Shown piece after piece: positions 1 through 7,468 of a stretch of DNA of 61,697 nucleotides. Under the pieces are notes generated by a model. It did no database searches and was not told where the DNA came from. It was given only the letters and a program-made list of their open reading frames with translations. Where the stretch lies: positions 1-61,697 of the forward strand of contig JAHHHV010000011.1 of assembly GCA_019359155.1 (NCBI GenBank). The letters run 5' to 3'. The DNA comes from Pegethrix bostrychoides GSE-TBD4-15B (GTDB lineage Bacteria; Cyanobacteriota; Cyanobacteriia; Elainellales; Elainellaceae). Numbering within the stretch: position 1 is the stretch's first letter; every line of letters starts with the position of its first letter. Both the position numbers and the translations under genes were made by a program.

Positions 1-111
1 AATTTTGCCCTGAATTTGTATCGCCACAATGGTTTTGAGAATATGGCTCAAGCTCAACGGCTCGCTGGCTTTGGTCTGAGCACACTCAAGTTATTATTTA
101 GAATGAAATAA
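1..111 (+). CDS. C-terminal end of a probable transposase (cut by window edge)
   Basis: An open frame enters from the left edge and stops with TAA at 109-111, giving 36 residues that begin NFALNLYRHNGFENM and end in FRMK. The wording resembles C-terminal ends of cyanobacterial ISAs1-type transposases. That is a memory-based resemblance only, because the catalytic part lies outside the window. The start is not visible. Confidence 0.4.
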   Translation, partial: NFALNLYRHNGFENMAQAQRLAGFGLSTLKLLFRMK

Positions 112-154
112 CCCTGGGGAAAGTTGGTTTGCTGAACTTCTCGCGTGACTCGCT

Positions 155-1144
155 CTAGATCTCCGACTTTGCTAATCTCACTTTAGCAAAGTCGGAGATC
201 ATAATGTCAGAGACAATAGTTTGTATTTCGGCTACGTTTAATTTAAGTCCAAAAGGCTGAGTGCTACTAACCGCCTGCTTTGTAAACTGATCGATATCTA
301 GCTTTAGATCTGTTTCTAGTTCATCTATAAAGTCTTCCACAATTTCATGGATGCTTTTGTCATCTTCCGAATTAATCTTATGAGAAAGGTGTTGATAACA
401 AGTTGTTTGTAATATTGTATAAAGTTGATTTGATAACCCAATACTATCAAATTCTTGAACTGTAGATAAGGGAGAGGCTTGCTTAATAGTTTTAGAGGAG
501 AGAGATAAGTCTAAACCGAATGCCTGAGTTTCTTGTAAATCACTTTTACCTGTCAACAGTCTCACTTCTTCCTGCCAATCAGGGAAATCTTCTCCAGACA
601 ATTTACCGTACAGCTTTAACTTATTTATGCTCTGAAGTCCTAATTCCTGAATTACAGATTGCAGCAATAAGACAATTTTCTCTTGATTTGGAACTTCTGT
701 AGCTTCGATCATTATTTGTAGGCAATCATCCTTTAAGTTGACCTTTGCTACTGCACTACTTGACTGTAATCTCTGGTTAACCAGTGTTGAAATTGCTTTG
801 ACATCCCCTTGCTTCGCGAGAGCTGCAAGGTCTTGGTTAAGTCGTGGCTCAACCTTGAATTCCTCCGCCCAATCTGGAATCTCTTCACCTACTTGTCGTC
901 CATAAACTCTCACTGTGCACCAAGCGTCTACCATAAAACCTGCAAATGATTTCCGAAGAAAATCGACTAACGGCTTTTGAACTGGTGTTTTAGCTGCTTC
1001 TAGCATAATGTGTAAGCAGCTACCCTTGATGGATGTCTTTGCCGTAATGCCTTTAGGTTGAAGTTTGTAGTTTAGTAGAGTTGCAATTGCTTTTGCATCG
1101 CCCTGTTTTGCTTGAGCTGAAAGAGACGCTTGAGAACTTTCCAT
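155..1144 (-). CDS. Hypothetical protein with two tandem ~90-residue repeats
   Basis: 329 residues with no recognised enzyme motif. Residues ~10-100 and ~106-197 are two copies of one unit. Each begins with an 'AKQGD.KAI.TL.N..L' helix and ends with a 'VYG...GE..PDW.EE' strand/turn. This unit recurs in cyanobacterial proteins of unknown function. The C-terminal third is acidic and predicted helical. There is no signal peptide or membrane segment. The gene is visibly AT-richer than its neighbours and lies beside a transposase tail, so transfer is plausible (inference). The last codons form one arm of a long perfect hairpin. Confidence 0.75.
   Translation of the reverse strand: MESSQASLSAQAKQGDAKAIATLLNYKLQPKGITAKTSIKGSCLHIMLEAAKTPVQKPLVDFLRKSFAGFMVDAWCTVRVYGRQVGEEIPDWAEEFKVEPRLNQDLAALAKQGDVKAISTLVNQRLQSSSAVAKVNLKDDCLQIMIEATEVPNQEKIVLLLQSVIQELGLQSINKLKLYGKLSGEDFPDWQEEVRLLTGKSDLQETQAFGLDLSLSSKTIKQASPLSTVQEFDSIGLSNQLYTILQTTCYQHLSHKINSEDDKSIHEIVEDFIDELETDLKLDIDQFTKQAVSSTQPFGLKLNVAEIQTIVSDIMISDFAKVRLAKSEI
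158..200. repeat. 18-bp perfect inverted repeat over the end of the repeat-protein gene
   Basis: GATCTCCGACTTTGCTAA at 158-175 is exactly complementary to 183-200, with a 7-nt loop. It lies inside the last codons of the minus-strand gene and ends one base from its stop codon. No T-run follows on either strand, so it is not a standard intrinsic terminator. It could act as an RNA 3'-end stabiliser or be an insertion-sequence scar. Confidence 0.8.
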
Positions 1145-1227
1145 GCGGCACTGTTAGGATAATAAGGATAAGAGTCTTTTAAGTCAGAGAATGTCCTGAT
1201 TGACTCTCAAACTAACCGATTTTTTAG

Positions 1228-1416
1228 CTGCTTTGCTCTATAGTTCCTTCAGTTCAGACTAACTTCATATTTTTATTTTGCTTTGTCTCACAGCTCACTC
1301 AGCAGGTGCTAAAGAAACTCACCGAGAGCCAGATTTTTCCCGGCTCCAGGCAGCAGGCGCTAGAGATTCTCTACAAAGAGCTGTCCTGGAAGAATATGGT
1401 GAGCGCCATGCGGTAG
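1228..1416 (+). pseudogene. Possible gene fragment without a start codon
   Basis: A plus-strand frame runs open to TAG at 1414-1416. Its last ~38 residues look protein-like (QQVLKKLTESQIFPGSRQQ, then ALEILYKELSWKNMVSAMR). No ATG, GTG or TTG opens it and the upstream part is poly-T-rich. I do not recognise a family. It may be a remnant of a gene broken when mobile DNA arrived, or chance. Otherwise 1145-1443 holds nothing I can name. Confidence 0.2.
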
Positions 1417-1443
1417 GCTTGCACGAAACGCAGTCTATTAAAC

Positions 1444-2427
1444 CTACTGAACGCGGATGACCACTTTGCCCCGCACGTGCCTTTGTTCGAGGTGGCGAAT
1501 CGCTGCCGGGACTTGGCTTAGGTCATAGGATTGGTCGATGCAGGGAACGATTTTTCCAGCCTCCAGCAGCTGCTTCAGCGTTAGCAGATCAGCTTGGTTG
1601 GGCTTGGAGACCAGGCATTTCACCCGCCGACCCATGAACCACGAAATTCCGGCTCCCAGCAGCAGCACCTGGAAAAGCCGAGCCGTGGAGCCACCGACCA
1701 AGACATAGATCCCTTTGGGTGCTAAAACAGGCCGATAGTCTAAAACAGAGCGATAGGCCGCCGCATCCAAAATCAGGTCGTAGCGCTGGCCAGTTTGGGT
1801 GACATCCACCTCGCTGTAGTCCATCACCTGATCCGCGCCCAGCGAGCGCACCATGTCAATTTTTTGCGAACTGCATAGAGCCGTCACCTCCGCCCCAAAC
1901 GCTTTGGCAAGCTGTACCGCAAATGACCCCACGCCGCCGGAAGCCCCGTTGATTAATACCCGCTGACCGGACTGCACTTGCCCCAGTTGCAGAGCTTGCA
2001 AGGCCGTCAGCCCTGCTCCAGGCACGGCGGCAGCAGCCTCAAAGCTGAGTGAGGTAGGCTTCAGCGCTAGCGCCGTTTCGGGGGCGCAAACATATTCGGC
2101 AAATGCACCAAACCCCGACTCCGTGAGATCTCCAAACACCTCATCCCCAGGCTGAAACTGCTTGACATCTTTGCCAACCGCTGCAACTCGTCCGGCCATA
2201 TCAAAACCGAGGATCTTGATCTTGGGTTTGAAGAGACCTCCGTAGATCGGGCGGATCAAAAACGGCTCACCTCGCATCAGATGCCAGTCGCCTGCATTGA
2301 CCGAGGCGGCATGAACCCGCACCAGCACGCCGCTGTCTGTCAGGACGGGCTGATCGACTTCTGCCAGCGTTAAGCAGTCTGCTGAACCGTAGCTAGATCG
2401 CGTGACTGCCTGCATTTTAGGTTTCAT
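1444..2427 (-). CDS. Zinc-free MDR-family NADPH:quinone / alcohol oxidoreductase
   Basis: Medium-chain dehydrogenase/reductase of about 327 residues. It has a GroES-like N-terminal half (GFDMAGRVAAVGKDV, then PGDEVFGDL) and a Rossmann half with the nucleotide loop GASGGVGSFA. The cysteine/histidine ligands of the structural zinc lobe are not seen, which suits the quinone-oxidoreductase/zeta-crystallin branch. The likely reaction is NAD(P)H-dependent reduction of quinones or reactive carbonyls. The frame can extend to a TTG at 2457. ATG at 2427 or 2415 is more likely. It is divergent from a TetR-type regulator across a short gap with repeated motifs, so that regulator probably controls it. Confidence 0.85.
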   Translation of the reverse strand: MKPKMQAVTRSSYGSADCLTLAEVDQPVLTDSGVLVRVHAASVNAGDWHLMRGEPFLIRPIYGGLFKPKIKILGFDMAGRVAAVGKDVKQFQPGDEVFGDLTESGFGAFAEYVCAPETALALKPTSLSFEAAAAVPGAGLTALQALQLGQVQSGQRVLINGASGGVGSFAVQLAKAFGAEVTALCSSQKIDMVRSLGADQVMDYSEVDVTQTGQRYDLILDAAAYRSVLDYRPVLAPKGIYVLVGGSTARLFQVLLLGAGISWFMGRRVKCLVSKPNQADLLTLKQLLEAGKIVPCIDQSYDLSQVPAAIRHLEQRHVRGKVVIRVQ

Positions 2428-2480
2428 GGGGTTTGCGCTCAGATAATTTTTTCTCAAGCTGAATCAGATTCAAATCTCGA

Positions 2481-2529
2481 CTTACGGCGTAAGTTTAGCA
2501 TACACTGTAAGTCTATAACCCTGTAAGTC
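2481..2529. promoter_or_regulatory. Candidate TetR-type operator cluster
   Basis: The gap between the oxidoreductase and the TetR gene contains the palindrome CTTACGGCGTAAG (2481-2493). Two direct copies of TGTAAGTC follow at 2506-2513 and 2522-2529. The shared GTAAG core suggests one protein binding repeatedly, most likely the adjacent TetR-family product. This is inferred from position and symmetry only. Confidence 0.45.
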
Positions 2530-2607
2530 CATCAACGAGCGGTAAATCAAACCACTTGCGCTAAGCTGCTGCTCTGCGCTGTGGGTGACAATGGCGGGAA
2601 GCAATAG

Positions 2608-3279
2608 ATGGCGATACCTCAACCAGATGCAAAGTCCCGAGTTCCTTTGACGCGAGAGCGGCTGTTGCAGGCTGCGATGCGTCTGGCTGACCAGGGTGGA
2701 ATCGAGGCGCTCTCTATGCGGAAGCTGGCTCAGGAACTCGGCGTGGAGGCTATGTCGCTGTACAACCACGTCGCCAATAAAGACGACATCCTGGACAGTA
2801 TTGTCGATCTGGTGGTCAGTGAAATGGCACTGCCTGAGCTGGGATTAGACTGGAAAACGGCGATGCGGCAACGGGCGACCTCAGCCCATGCGGTTTTGCT
2901 GCGGCATCCCTGGGCCGCGCTCGCAATCATGTCGCGGCTGAACGTGGGGCCAGCGATGCTGCGCTATGTGGACGCGACGCTGGGCTGTCTGCGGCAGGCA
3001 GGCTTTTCGATTCAAATGACTGATCATGCTTGGAACGCCATCGATAGCCATATCTACGGCTTTACCCTCCAGGAGCTAAACTTTCCGCTCGATGCGCCAG
3101 ACTATTCAGCAGCGGCGGCGAATTACCTGTCGCGCATCCCAGCTGAGCAATATCCTTATCTCAATCAGCTTACGGTTCAGGTAATAGAGGGTGCCTATGA
3201 TGGCTTGCACGACTTTGAGTTTGGGCTGGAACTGCTTCTGGCTGGACTTGATCGGCTTCGCGATAATACCTCAATTTAA
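2608..3279 (+). CDS. TetR-family transcriptional regulator
   Basis: 223 residues. Residues ~14-62 form the TetR helix-turn-helix: 'RERLLQAAMRLADQGGIEA', then the recognition part 'SMRKLAQELGVEAMSLYNHV' and 'KDDILDSI'. The remainder is an all-helical ligand-binding domain of the TetR_C type. Such proteins are usually repressors released by a small hydrophobic ligand. The divergent oxidoreductase gene and the repeated operator-like motifs between them make that gene the likely target. The natural ligand cannot be told from sequence. Confidence 0.88.
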   Translation: MAIPQPDAKSRVPLTRERLLQAAMRLADQGGIEALSMRKLAQELGVEAMSLYNHVANKDDILDSIVDLVVSEMALPELGLDWKTAMRQRATSAHAVLLRHPWAALAIMSRLNVGPAMLRYVDATLGCLRQAGFSIQMTDHAWNAIDSHIYGFTLQELNFPLDAPDYSAAAANYLSRIPAEQYPYLNQLTVQVIEGAYDGLHDFEFGLELLLAGLDRLRDNTSI

Positions 3280-3354
3280 TGATAGGCAGGCCAGTAAAAT
3301 GAGTTTACGCTAATACTCAAGTACCTGAATTGCTGAATTTATCCTAAAGGCCAT

Positions 3355-4098
3355 ATGACTCTCAACCGTCGCCAATTTCTGATGTTACTGGGTGCGGCTA
3401 CCGGAGCCGCCTCGCTGGGACTAGCCGAATCAGCAGAGTCGCTAGAGCTACCCTTCCGCTCGGCTCAAACTCCCAGCGAAGTCTTTAAGCTGCCGCCGCT
3501 CCCCTACGCCTACGACGCGCTGGAGCCATTCATCGATGCTGAAACCATGCAGTTTCACCATGACAAGCATCATGCCGCCTATGTCAAAAATCTCAACGCG
3601 GCAGTCAACAAATATCCAGAGCTGAAGGTGATGACCGCCGAGGGGCTGCTGCGCCAAATTCAAACCCTGCCCGCTGACGTGCGAACCGCAGTTACCAACA
3701 ACGGTGGTGGCCATGTCAACCACAGTATGTTTTGGGAAATTATGAGTCCGACGGGCGGCGGTCGCCCCACTGACAGCCTTGCCGCCGCAATTCGCCAGAG
3801 CTTTGGCAGCTTCGAGGCATTTCAAACCGCCTTCAACGAGGCCGGAACCCAGCGGTTTGGCAGCGGCTGGGCTTGGCTGGTGATGCAGCCCAACGGCGAC
3901 CTGCAAGTCACCAGCACCGGCAACCAGGATAGCCCTCTGATGAGCGGTCTCTTCCCAATCATGGGCAACGATGTCTGGGAACATGCTTACTACCTGAAGT
4001 ATCGCAACAAGCGAGACGAGTATTTAAACAACTGGTGGAACGTCGTCAACTGGCCGGAAGTCGAGCGGCGCTACCAGCAGGCTATGACGGAGCCGTAG
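3355..4098 (+). CDS. sodA: Tat-exported Mn/Fe superoxide dismutase
   Basis: 247 residues. A twin-arginine leader ([12 protein letters not shown], residues 4-15) precedes a complete Fe/Mn-SOD. All four metal ligands are present: H68 in FHHDKHH, H123 in HVNHSMFW, and D206 and H210 in DVWEHAYY. The GGGH and HSMFW context resembles the Mn-preferring branch, though metal choice is not decidable here. It dismutates superoxide to peroxide and oxygen. The Tat signal places the folded, metal-loaded enzyme in the periplasm or thylakoid lumen. The start ATG follows an AAAGG ribosome site. Symbol sodA is by type only. Confidence 0.92.
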   Translation: MTLNRRQFLMLLGAATGAASLGLAESAESLELPFRSAQTPSEVFKLPPLPYAYDALEPFIDAETMQFHHDKHHAAYVKNLNAAVNKYPELKVMTAEGLLRQIQTLPADVRTAVTNNGGGHVNHSMFWEIMSPTGGGRPTDSLAAAIRQSFGSFEAFQTAFNEAGTQRFGSGWAWLVMQPNGDLQVTSTGNQDSPLMSGLFPIMGNDVWEHAYYLKYRNKRDEYLNNWWNVVNWPEVERRYQQAMTEP

Positions 4099-4186
4099 TG
4101 AATCAGAATTAGCGAAATCAAAAATTAAACTAAAATAGACCAACCCCCGAATTACTCGACTCACGCCCGACTCATCCTGCCAGAAG

Positions 4187-4219
4187 CCTCATGCTAGAAA
4201 CCTCATGCTAGAAACCTCA
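4187..4219. repeat. 14-bp tandem duplication carrying the prfB start codon
   Basis: CCTCATGCTAGAAA occurs at 4187-4200 and again at 4201-4214, followed by CCTCA. Each copy contains an ATG. The first opens a six-codon frame that stops at 4209-4211. The second (4205) is the true prfB start. Confidence 0.9.
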
Positions 4220-5327
4220 GATATCAAGCGCGAAGTAGAACTGCTCTCCAATCGCCTGGGTACAACCCAGGACTATCTTTGACCTGCCTGCTCTCAATGC
4301 CAAAATTCAAGACTTGGAACAAATTGCCGCTCAGCCTGAGTTCTGGGAAGACCAAACAACGGCTCAAAGAACGCTGCAACAGCTCAACGAACTCAAGTCA
4401 AGCCTAGAGCAGCTAGAGCGCTGGAATTCTAGCCTGGGCGATGCGAAGGCGGTGCTGGAGTTGCTGGAGCTAGAAGCCGACGAAGCACTGCTTCAAGAAG
4501 CTCAGGAGAACCTGACCATGCTGAGCCGCGAGCTAGATCAGTGGGAGCTGCAACAGCTGCTCTCAGACACCTACGACCAGCATGGGGCAGTGCTAAGCAT
4601 TAACGCTGGAGCAGGCGGCACAGACGCGCAGGACTGGGCAGAGATGCTGCTGAGAATGTATACGCGCTGGGCGGAAGATCATCGCTACAAGGTGCATCTT
4701 TCAGAGATTTCAGAGGGGGAAGAGGCGGGGATTAAATCGGCAACGCTGGAAATCGAAGGCAAATATGCTTACGGCTATCTGAAGGCCGAGAAAGGAACAC
4801 ATCGGCTGGTGCGAATCTCGCCGTTTAACGCCAACGACAAGCGCCAGACAAGCTTTGCTGGGGTGGAGATCATGCCAATTTTGGATGACTCGATTGATTT
4901 AGTAATTCCAGACAAAGACCTAGAAATCAGCACAACTCGGTCGGGCGGTAAAGGAGGGCAAAACGTCAACAAGGTAGAAACTGCCGTGTTGATCAAGCAT
5001 TTGCCGACGGGGCTGATGGTGCGTTGTACTGAGGAGCGCTCGCAGCTGCAAAATAAGGAGAAGGCGCTGGCTAGACTCAAGGCAAAGCTGCTGATTATTG
5101 CTCAAGAGCAGCGGGCGAAGGAAATTGCTGACATCCGAGGCGATATTGTCGAAGCGGCTTGGGGCAATCAGATCCGCAACTATGTCTTCCATCCCTATCA
5201 GCTCGTGAAAGACCTGCGAACGGGCGTTGAGACAACGGCAATTGCTGACGTAATGAATGGCGAACTCGATCTGTTTATTGAAAGCTGCCTGCGGCAAGAG
5301 AATCAGCTAACGGAAAGCGGGGCTTAG
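4205..5327 (+). CDS. prfB: Peptide chain release factor 2 (programmed +1 frameshift)
   Basis: RF2 reads UGA and UAA stops and triggers peptide release. Translation starts at ATG 4205 and reaches an in-frame TGA at 4280-4282 within the shift site CTT-TGA-C, preceded by a Shine-Dalgarno-like AGGAC. Shifting +1 (join 4205-4279 with 4281-5327) gives 373 residues, the usual RF2 length. The main frame carries the RF2 codon-recognition tripeptide SPF (residues 205-207) and the catalytic GGQ (250-252, in [10 protein letters not shown]). The frameshift is the known autoregulatory device: low RF2 favours shifting. The start region lies in a tandem duplication. Confidence 0.97.
4270..4283 (+). promoter_or_regulatory. 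prfB programmed +1 frameshift site
   Basis: The slippery element TATCTTTGAC ends at 4283, with the UGA stop at 4280-4282 and an AGGA-like anti-Shine-Dalgarno match just upstream. The layout matches the classical RF2 recoding site: the ribosome slips from CUU to UUU at the slow UGA. Confidence 0.92.
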
Positions 5328-5436
5328 TCAATCAAGAGTCGTTTCCGAACCGCGTTTGATCTACTCGAAGGCTGTGCTTTGCTGACTCTACGTCTTAAGC
5401 TTTCAAACCCATAACCAAAAATACGAGGAAAATATC

Positions 5437-5637
5437 ATATTTACAGAGTTCAACGAACGTCTGAGTGATTCGCTTGGCCATCAGGTGCAGATCTGGATTG
5501 TCGGGACGCGGGAGCAAGTCAACCACATCATCAGCGAGATGTACATGCGGCAGATGATTACCGACCGCAGTCAGTTCTCGCCAATGGTTCCTGCACCGTT
5601 CGCGCAGGGCAAATTCATGAGCGTGCTGATCCGCTAA
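5437..5637 (+). CDS. Small conserved-looking protein with an apparent ATA start
   Basis: 66 residues. The body reads FTEFNERLSDSLGHQVQIW, then IVGTREQVNHIISEMYMRQM, and ends in GKFMSVLIR. I recall similar small proteins of unknown function in cyanobacteria. The frame is open from 5386, yet holds no ATG, GTG or TTG before the conserved part. A GAGGAA ribosome site (5425-5430) sits at normal distance from ATA at 5437, which would give 'MFTEFNERL'. So either ATA (or ATC 5434) starts translation, or the original ATG has mutated. It lies between prfB and the convergent thioredoxin gene. Confidence 0.55.
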   Translation: MFTEFNERLSDSLGHQVQIWIVGTREQVNHIISEMYMRQMITDRSQFSPMVPAPFAQGKFMSVLIR

Positions 5638-5652
5638 AGCTAGGGAAGCGAC

Positions 5653-6282
5653 TCACTCAGAAGCAGGCATCACCTGCGCCCCGTGGCTGCGCGGATCTTC
5701 TCCAGCGCTGGGCATCAGGCTCGGCTCAACCTGCGAGATCCGTCCGCGCTGCTGGACATAGGGCAAAGGCTCAGCGACGGCTAGGGCTTGCAGGTTAGCC
5801 GTCATAATTGGGCGCGGCTGTTCGCCAATCGTGCTGGCAATCGGCTCGCCCTTAATATCCAAAAAGGTGAAGTGCGGGATAGCCTCAACCTGGTAGTGCA
5901 GCATTTCTGGTAGCCACTTGTTGTTGTCCACGTTCAGCATCACAAAATTCACCTGCTGACCATATTCCTGCTTCAGATCGCTCATGTCTTTAGCCATCGC
6001 CTGACAGGAGGTACACCAGTCGGCATAAAACTCCATCAGAGTAGGCTTACCGTTGGCCAGCGCCGTTTCCAGCGGCACCGCAGATTTGGCCATTGCCGCC
6101 AGCGAACCCGTGCTGCTGCCCGTTTGCAACCCCAAAAACAGCGCCACGCTCAGCGCCACCGCCGCCAGCACCAACACTAAGTTGCGAATCTGCCTGCCCA
6201 TCTGGCTAGTTTGTAGGTTAGGCTCAGCAGCAGGCGGAGCCTGAGGAGTTGGCGACTGAGGAGTTGGCGAGTTGGCAGTCAT
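5653..6282 (-). CDS. txlA: TxlA/HCF164-like membrane-anchored thioredoxin
   Basis: 209 residues. A proline-rich N-terminus is followed by one membrane segment (~34-51, VLVLAAVALSVALFLGL) and a thioredoxin fold with active site WCTSC (C90, C93) and the cis-proline loop EAIPHFTF. The family (TxlA in cyanobacteria, HCF164 in plastids) is tethered to the thylakoid, faces the lumen or periplasm, and passes reducing power to proteins such as cytochrome c or b6f maturation factors. A ~45-residue C-terminal tail after the fold is unassigned. Convergent with the small ORF at 5437. Confidence 0.85.
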   Translation of the reverse strand: MTANSPTPQSPTPQAPPAAEPNLQTSQMGRQIRNLVLVLAAVALSVALFLGLQTGSSTGSLAAMAKSAVPLETALANGKPTLMEFYADWCTSCQAMAKDMSDLKQEYGQQVNFVMLNVDNNKWLPEMLHYQVEAIPHFTFLDIKGEPIASTIGEQPRPIMTANLQALAVAEPLPYVQQRGRISQVEPSLMPSAGEDPRSHGAQVMPASE

Positions 6283-6321
6283 AATTGAAGAATGCAGGTT
6301 GCTACAGCTACTAGCTTACCG

Positions 6322-6349
6322 AACCTGGAGCTAAACCTGGAGCTAAACC
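6322..6349. repeat. 12-bp tandem duplication upstream of the NIL ferredoxin
   Basis: ACCTGGAGCTAA is repeated twice in tandem, followed by a partial ACCT, in the gap between txlA and the ferredoxin start. Confidence 0.75.
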
Positions 6350-6367
6350 TAAGCGCGAGGCAAAACC

Positions 6368-6772
6368 ATGAAAAAACGAGTAACGCTGGTTTTCCCCAGA
6401 CGCTCAGTGCAGATTCCGATCACCTATCGGCTAGCTAAAGACTTTAACGTAGCTGCCAATATTTTTCGGGCGCAGATCACGCCTAATCAGGTGGGGATGC
6501 TGGTCGTTGAGCTGTCGGGCGATATCGACCAGCTTGAGGCCGCGCTCGACTGGATGCGGTCGCAGGATATCAGCGTATCTTCCGCTAGCCGCGAAATTGT
6601 AATTGACGACGAGATCTGTGTCCACTGTGGCCTCTGCACAGGCGTCTGCCCCACCGAAGCCCTCAGCCTCGATCCGCAGAGCTTCCGGCTCAACTTCACC
6701 CGCTCGCGCTGCGTCGTCTGCGAGCAGTGCATCTCAACCTGTCCGGTTCAGGCCATTTCCACCAATTTGTGA
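6368..6772 (+). CDS. NIL-domain 2[4Fe-4S] ferredoxin-like protein
   Basis: 134 residues. Residues 1-75 form a NIL-type ACT-like domain, as found at the C-terminus of methionine ABC transporter ATPases. Residues 80-130 form a bacterial ferredoxin with two full cysteine sets (C84, C87, C90, C94 and C115, C118, C121, C125; CVHCGLCTGVCP and CVVCEQCISTCP). The pairing suggests small-ligand or sulfur-amino-acid sensing coupled to electron transfer; homologues are linked to methionine/homocysteine metabolism, but the role here is inferred. GAGG upstream supports the ATG. Confidence 0.88.
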   Translation: MKKRVTLVFPRRSVQIPITYRLAKDFNVAANIFRAQITPNQVGMLVVELSGDIDQLEAALDWMRSQDISVSSASREIVIDDEICVHCGLCTGVCPTEALSLDPQSFRLNFTRSRCVVCEQCISTCPVQAISTNL

Positions 6773-6788
6773 GCCTGCCTAGCAGGCT
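6772..6788 (+). terminator. Weak hairpin after the NIL-ferredoxin gene
   Basis: AGCCTGC (6772-6778) pairs with GCAGGCT (6782-6788) across a 3-nt loop immediately after the stop codon. There is no T-run, so termination would be inefficient. Confidence 0.35.
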
Positions 6789-6794
6789 ACCTGC

Positions 6795-6830
6795 GAGCCT
6801 CACTACGAGCCTTACTACGAGCCTCACCGC
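6795..6830. repeat. 12-bp tandem repeat, three copies
   Basis: GAGCCTCACTAC, GAGCCTTACTAC and GAGCCTCACCGC lie head to tail in the gap between the ferredoxin and glnB genes. The copies have diverged by one to three bases. Confidence 0.8.
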
Positions 6831-6940
6831 CATAAGCTTACGATTCGCGTAGATTCTGGTTTGCTCACCGCCGCTCTGGGTGATAATCTGAATCACTGCT
6901 GACTCAAAGCTGGCTGGAAACAGGGTTGTCGATAGCTAAA

Positions 6941-6983
6941 GTAGTTTATGGTACAAAACTGATTTTCCTGACGGTGGTAGAAA
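6941..6983 (+). promoter_or_regulatory. NtcA-activated promoter of glnB
   Basis: GTAGTTTATGGTAC (6941-6954) fits the NtcA palindrome GTA-N8-TAC exactly. A -10-like TAGAAA begins at 6978, 23 bases downstream, the spacing of class II NtcA promoters (GTAN8TACN22-24TAN3T). The last base of the -10 is not T. NtcA control of glnB is well established in cyanobacteria, so position and sequence agree. Confidence 0.8.
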
Positions 6984-7020
6984 CAGGCAGGTTATCTAAT
7001 TCACAAGACAATTTAAGTAG

Positions 7021-7374
<354 letters not shown>

Positions 7375-7378
7375 TTAA

Positions 7379-7468
7379 GAGATCCCCCTAACCCCCTTGC
7401 AAAAGGGGGGATCGGAGTCGGAAATGGTTTGAAGTCCCCCTTAAAAAAGGGGGATTTAGGGGGATCTC
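7379..7468. terminator. Bidirectional C-run/G-run hairpins between glnB and rdgB
   Basis: Two hairpins of the common cyanobacterial CCCCCTT...AAGGGGG type lie at 7392-7409 and 7436-7453. They are nested in an outer 13-bp inverted repeat (7379-7391 with 7456-7468). They separate two convergent genes and probably terminate both. The outer right arm supplies the final codons and TAA stop of rdgB. Confidence 0.75.

Noticed and set aside
3448-3984. 178-codon antisense frame over the SOD gene
   Set aside because: The sense strand encodes a complete SOD with all ligands; the antisense product is low-complexity and unlike any protein family.
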